The translations under genes and the position numbers were made by a program. The notes below the pieces were generated by a model. It was not told where the DNA came from. It saw only the letters and a list, made by a program, of their open reading frames with translations, and searched no databases. Positions 60,546 through 64,000 of a stretch of DNA of 64,000 nucleotides are shown here, one piece after another. The stretch's first letter is position 1, and the number at the start of each line of letters is the position of its first letter. The DNA comes from Bradyrhizobium lablabi (GTDB taxonomy: Bacteria > Pseudomonadota > Alphaproteobacteria > Rhizobiales > Xanthobacteraceae). The stretch covers positions 496,001 to 560,000 of the forward strand of contig NZ_JAFCJK010000003.1 of NCBI RefSeq assembly GCF_018131005.1, in the 5' to 3' direction.

Positions 60546-60761
60546 ATGCGCAACAGGAAAGCGGCGGGAGTAGATGCCGATGTTGAGGCGCGGATAGTTC
60601 AAATCGAGCAGATGACGTTAGATCAGATCGCGGCGTTTCAGTGCAGGATACTGAGCGAGATCACCTTGGGAAGAATCGCGCCTAGAGAAGTCAGCGCCCT
60701 AGATCGCGCGCTCAGAAAACGGCTGAAAGCGATTGAGCAGAAACTGCGCGAGGGCGGCTGA
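60546..60761 (+). CDS. Small hypothetical protein
   Basis: A 71-residue, highly charged and helical protein (MRNRKAAGVDADVEARIVQI ... ALDRALRKRLKAIEQKLREG). GGGAGA lies 9-14 bases before the ATG. No known domain. It sits between the SAVED pseudogene and a small exported-protein gene. It could be a DNA-binding or regulatory peptide, but nothing in the sequence establishes this; a chance ORF is possible. Confidence 0.42.
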   Translation: MRNRKAAGVDADVEARIVQIEQMTLDQIAAFQCRILSEITLGRIAPREVSALDRALRKRLKAIEQKLREGG

Positions 60762-60867
60762 GGCATGACAAGAGCCGACGCGGGACTTCGGTCTCGCGCT
60801 CACTGTGACCGTCGCACCGAATCATAGTGTCGTGACGGGCGTAGCCCTTTGACGAGAGGAGTCGGTC

Positions 60868-61209
60868 GTGGCGCGGATTGTCCTGATCTTCCTGCTGCTC
60901 TGCTCTCCCGCACTCGCCCACGATCCTGAGCATCCGGAATTGAATGCCTGGTTCGATAGCCTGAGATCGATCAAGGGCCTATGCTGTTCGTTCGCAGACG
61001 GCTTCGCTGTCAGCGATGTTGATTGGGAATCGAAGGACGGCCATTACCGCGTCCGTCTCGAGGGCGGCTGGATCGATGTTCCCGACGACGCCGTGATCAC
61101 CGAGCCGAACCGCGCCGGCAGAACCATGGTTTGGCCCTACACGGCCGATCGCGGAACGGATCATCCGCATACTGAAATCCGGTGCTTCATGCCGGGCAGT
61201 ATGGGCTAG
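60868..61209 (+). CDS. Small exported protein with CC motif, function unknown
   Basis: A 113-residue protein from GTG 60868 with a signal peptide (MARIVLIFLLLCSPALAHDP). The mature part contains GLCCSFADGFAVSDVDWES, a paired Cys followed by ADG, and ends in HTEIRCFMPGSMG with another Cys. This layout recurs in small exported proteins of rhizobia. The three mature Cys suggest a disulfide. GAGAGGAG precedes the start. Function unknown. Confidence 0.75.
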   Translation: MARIVLIFLLLCSPALAHDPEHPELNAWFDSLRSIKGLCCSFADGFAVSDVDWESKDGHYRVRLEGGWIDVPDDAVITEPNRAGRTMVWPYTADRGTDHPHTEIRCFMPGSMG

Positions 61210-61297
61210 GTGGCGTGGACTCTAAGCACAGGCGCGCCGCCTGGTGCCCAACCAACCGCCAAAGAGTTAGCAATCCCTGCGCTATCATTCATGTCCG

Positions 61298-61558
61298 CTA
61301 CTGCACTACCAACACCGGCGCGCTTCCGTCCACCAGGACCTCCGATGTTTGACTCCCCAACAATAGCTTCCTAAGGCCGCGACGCCCGTGAGACGCCATC
61401 ACGATCAGGTCGCAGCCTCTCGACTTTTCTTTTTCGATGATTGCGGTGGCTGGGCACGCATTCGGAACGTGCAAGAGTTCTGCAGTTATCCTGATCTGCT
61501 CCGCCATCGCTCGAGCTTCATCGAGCACTTTACCGGCATGTTGCGTCAAAGTTATCAA
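61298..61558 (-). pseudogene. 5'-truncated universal stress protein
   Basis: 86 codons matching only the second half of a UspA domain: VLDEARAMAEQIRITAELLH, CDLIVMASHGRRGLRKLLLG and SEVLVDGSAPVLVV, with the ATP-binding G-x-x-G-x-x-x-x-x-G[ST] area intact (GRRGLRKLLLGSQTS). The first ~60 residues, including the N-terminal strand and ATP-contact Asp, are missing. A TAG lies directly before the first codon. A normal Usp has ~140-150 residues, so this is a remnant. Confidence 0.75.
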
Positions 61559-61661
61559 CTACTTCCTGCGCGGGAATTCACCCCCGTCGCAATCGTCCGG
61601 GCCCCACGGACACGGTCTGAAATTCCGCATCCGCGATTACCGACGGCGGTGGGACTCAAAC

Positions 61662-61697
61662 GAAAATAAGGAGGGTGTCACGCACTTCCCCCTCCTT
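61662..61697 (-). terminator. Terminator of the sugar-binding-protein gene
   Basis: On the minus strand AAGGAGGG (61690-61697) pairs with CCCTCCTT (61668-61675), followed by ATTTTC. It lies 45 bases after the stop of the gene at 61742-62734. Confidence 0.6.
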
Positions 61698-61741
61698 CTT
61701 GCGAACCCGTGACCTGCTCGATCCCTGCACTGGATTCGCGG

Positions 61742-62734
61742 CTATTTCTGAATGCAAGTATCCGCGGTCTCCCTCGTGCATTCGTCGAGGCCGGTAAATA
61801 CCGGGTCATCCACCTTCTTGCCCTCGATCAGATCGATCATGACCGACGGCGCCTTGTAACCCATCTCAAACGGCCGCTGACCGACCAGTGCTTCGACGCG
61901 ACCTTCCTTGGCGATCGCGACTTCATCGCCGATGGTATCGGCGGCGACGATCACCAGCGACTTGCTGGCGATCTGAGCCTTATACTGATCCGTCAGCTGA
62001 CGATAGGGTTGTGGCGCGCCAAACAGCGGCCATCCGCCCTCGATCACGAAGGCATCGAGTTTTGGATTGGCAGCGAGGATGTCCGACATGGCCTGCACAC
62101 CCCGCGGCCCGTCGTCATTGGTGAAGACAGGGCAACCTGCGATCTCGGTCCAGCCGCCTTCGCCCTTGAGTCTGTCCAGATCCTTCTTGCCGGACAAGGC
62201 ATCCCGCGTTCCGGAGGCGCGGCGCAGAATGTTGTCTGCCGCGGCATTGCCCTCGATCAGGCACACAGTGCCACCGTTCGGCTTTGCCTTCTTCAAATAT
62301 TCGCCGAGCCGAAAGCCCATCAGGTAATTGTCGGTGCCGAGATAAGTCTTACGAAGCGCGGCGTCTTCTTTTTTGAGATCGGCGTCGAGTGTCATGACAG
62401 GAATTTTGGGTTTGGCGGCCTTGATCGCGTTGGCGATCAAGGGCGCGTTGGAAGGCGAGATCGCAATCGCCGCGGTATCGGACTTGCCCAGCATATCCTG
62501 AACGATCTGGGCCTCGCCCGCCTCGTCTGATGTTGAGGCAGGCCCCGTGTAGAAGCAATGATAGGGGGAACTGGCGTTTTCCTTATTCCACTTCTCGCAG
62601 CCTTGATGAATGGCCTCAAAGAATGGATTGTCGAGTCCCTTGACGACGATGACGAGTTGCTTCTTCTGAGCCATGGCCGACCCGGCCGACAGGCTCATCG
62701 CCGCAGCAATCAATGCCAATACTGCCTTGTTCAT
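61742..62734 (-). CDS. Sugar-type ABC transporter substrate-binding protein
   Basis: A 330-residue exported protein of the ribose/galactose-type periplasmic-binding family (peripla_BP_4). Signal peptide MNKAVLALIAAAMSLSAGSA-MAQ; the mature part starts LVIVVKGLDNPFFEAIHQGC, which is the family hallmark. Later KPKIPVMTLDADL and LVIVAADTIGDEVAIAKEGR line the ligand cleft. Ligand unknown, probably a sugar or polyol. An ABC ATPase gene of the matching type is divergent at 63170. The last ~60 codons also occur as a fragment at 47258-47458. Confidence 0.9.
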   Translation of the reverse strand: MNKAVLALIAAAMSLSAGSAMAQKKQLVIVVKGLDNPFFEAIHQGCEKWNKENASSPYHCFYTGPASTSDEAGEAQIVQDMLGKSDTAAIAISPSNAPLIANAIKAAKPKIPVMTLDADLKKEDAALRKTYLGTDNYLMGFRLGEYLKKAKPNGGTVCLIEGNAAADNILRRASGTRDALSGKKDLDRLKGEGGWTEIAGCPVFTNDDGPRGVQAMSDILAANPKLDAFVIEGGWPLFGAPQPYRQLTDQYKAQIASKSLVIVAADTIGDEVAIAKEGRVEALVGQRPFEMGYKAPSVMIDLIEGKKVDDPVFTGLDECTRETADTCIQK

Positions 62735-63169
62735 TTGTCCCTCGCACGTGTTGCAGCGGACGCTTGTTCGCCCGTTTTACCGAACATCATCTGATTCAAA
62801 ACTTCACGAAGGCAAGGAAACCGCTTGATGTGAGGGTGTGGCTATCAGGTCCCCTACCACCTGCACCATTTTCGAGCCTGTCCTCGAATGTGTTCCCAGC
62901 AACGACAGAGTCCAATTGCGCGATAGCCACAATCAGCGATTGACAAAGATAATTCGGACGCCTGACGAGTCAACGGCTATATGCAAAGAAATAAGACGAG
63001 GCCTTGTTTGGTGCGTCGCACCACATGCAATATGTTTTCGCGAAGGTGCGGCGTTGATCCCCGCCGAGATCATTGACTGACCACAGACCCTGTAATTCAA
63101 TGTCCGCTCGCGTCTTTTGAAGAACAAGACGCGCGTCGCGGCAACGATTCCGCACCAGGTGTATCCGGA
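62735..63169. other. 435-base divergent regulatory gap
   Basis: No supported gene. It lies between the divergent binding-protein (-) and ATPase (+) genes, and must hold both promoters. No operator stands out on reading. Confidence 0.5.
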
Positions 63170-63910
63170 ATGGCCCTTCTCGAACTAAGAAATGTTTCGA
63201 AGCATTTCGGCGCAATTCATGCCCTCAACGACGTTTCGCTGTCGCTCGAGCCTGGCCAGGTCGTGGGACTGATGGGAGACAACGGGGCCGGCAAGTCAAC
63301 CCTCGTCAAGATCGTCGCCGGAAATTTTCGTCCCACGCATGGAACGATGCAGATGGAAGGCCAGGATTTGTCCATGCACCGTCCGATCGAAGCCCGCCGG
63401 CACGGTATCGAGATCGTACATCAGGACCTCGCGCTCTGCGACAATCTCAGCGCGGCCGCCAATGTTTTCCTCGGCCGCGAAATCCGTAAGGGCGTCGGCC
63501 CCTTCAAAATTCTCGACTATGCCGCGATGTATCGCCGAGCCGGACAGATCTTCTCCGAACTGCGATCCGAAACGCGGCCGCGCGATCTGGTAAGGCAAAT
63601 GTCCGGCGGACAGCGACAGGCGGTCGCCATTGCCCGAACCCGGATTGCCGACGCCAAGGTCGTTCTGATGGACGAACCGACCGCGGCTATTTCGGTGCGG
63701 CAGGTCGCGGAGGTACTTAACCTGATGCGACGGCTGCGCGATCGCGGCATCGCGATCGTGTTCATCAGCCATCGCATGCCGGACGTGTTCAGCATTGCCG
63801 ATCGCGTCGTGGTATTGCGCCGCGGCCGCAAGGTCGCCGACAAGGACGTCGCTGCCAGTTCGCCGGAGGAAGTGACGGGACTGATTACCGGGGCCATCGA
63901 ATACGCATAG
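63170..63910 (+). CDS. Sugar-type ABC transporter ATPase (single-domain, FrcA-like)
   Basis: A 246-residue ATPase of the CUT2 class with one nucleotide-binding domain, unlike the double-domain RbsA/XylG type. Walker A is GDNGAGKSTLVKIVAG, the signature is MSGGQRQAVAIARTRI, Walker B is VVLMDEPTAAISVRQ and the H-loop is IVFISHRMPDV. FrcA of the fructose transporter has the same single-domain form. It pairs with the divergent binding-protein gene and a possible permease gene starting near 63952. Confidence 0.9.
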   Translation: MALLELRNVSKHFGAIHALNDVSLSLEPGQVVGLMGDNGAGKSTLVKIVAGNFRPTHGTMQMEGQDLSMHRPIEARRHGIEIVHQDLALCDNLSAAANVFLGREIRKGVGPFKILDYAAMYRRAGQIFSELRSETRPRDLVRQMSGGQRQAVAIARTRIADAKVVLMDEPTAAISVRQVAEVLNLMRRLRDRGIAIVFISHRMPDVFSIADRVVVLRRGRKVADKDVAASSPEEVTGLITGAIEYA

Positions 63911-63951
63911 TGAGGCGTCTGGAGCTTGCTGGTAACCGAAAGTTTGATGGA

Positions 63952-64000
63952 TGGAAATTCAGTTCGACGACAACATCAAGCGCACAAGATTCCCGCTGCT
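63952..64000 (+). CDS. Start of a further gene, possibly the ABC permease (partial)
   Basis: From ATG 63952 the frame MEIQFDDNIKRTRFPL runs off the window. In sugar ABC operons of this type the permease gene follows the ATPase gene, so this is a likely identity. Only 16 codons are visible and no hydrophobic segment has begun. Confidence 0.35.

Overview
The window looks like chromosome of a GC-rich alphaproteobacterium of the Bradyrhizobium/Rhodopseudomonas type. This is inferred from codon use, many branched-chain-type ABC transporters, Mo-hydroxylase genes, and typical Nitrobacteraceae orphan proteins. There is no rRNA, no tRNA that I can see, no CRISPR array and no intact transposase.

Region A (58-22088, all on +) is one long, tightly packed, probably catabolic gene set. 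It contains a branched-chain-type ABC importer (binding protein, two permeases, two ATPases), an AraC regulator, a Tm-1-like (UPF0261) domain fused to the second ATPase, and its usual PEP-hydrolase-like partner. These are followed by a giant flotillin-like protein with an 11-residue-periodic coiled coil, two SRPBCC proteins, and a molybdenum hydroxylase whose large subunit is encoded as two separate halves. A MoxR/VWA (CoxD/CoxE-like) pair, an amidohydrolase, a metallo-beta-lactamase-fold lactonase, an SMP-30/isochorismatase-like fusion and a flavin quinone/azo reductase complete it. I read it as uptake, Mo-dependent hydroxylation and hydrolytic opening of an unknown, probably cyclic, compound. 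This is the best candidate for an undescribed system.

Region B (22229-30298) holds small envelope and exported proteins: a YihY/BrkB protein, a holin-like membrane protein, orphan membrane and secreted proteins, a 24-residue membrane peptide and an exported DsrE-domain protein. It also has two strong terminator-like hairpins that bracket a possible small RNA.

Region C (30712-47115) is an accessory block with lower-GC stretches. It carries redox and detoxification enzymes (FAD oxidoreductase, GST, alpha/beta hydrolase, three MDRs, three SDRs, SnoaL-like protein), each near its own regulator (three LysR including one remnant, two TetR, one MerR, one ECF sigma factor). Several operator-like palindromes are visible; the clearest set pairs a TetR gene with a SnoaL-like gene.

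Region D (47709-58726, all on -) is an aliphatic amidase operon. amiC and amiR lie upstream, then an intrinsic terminator, then an amide/urea-type ABC transporter, AmiE, and a NorQ/NorD-type MoxR-VWA pair. The layout predicts AmiR-mediated transcription antitermination inside the operon rather than at its first gene.

Region E (59146-64000) contains a decayed SAVED-domain (CBASS effector-like) gene, small orphan genes, a truncated universal stress protein, and a sugar-type ABC system. A copy of the 3' end of that sugar-binding-protein gene sits 14 kb away at 47258-47458.
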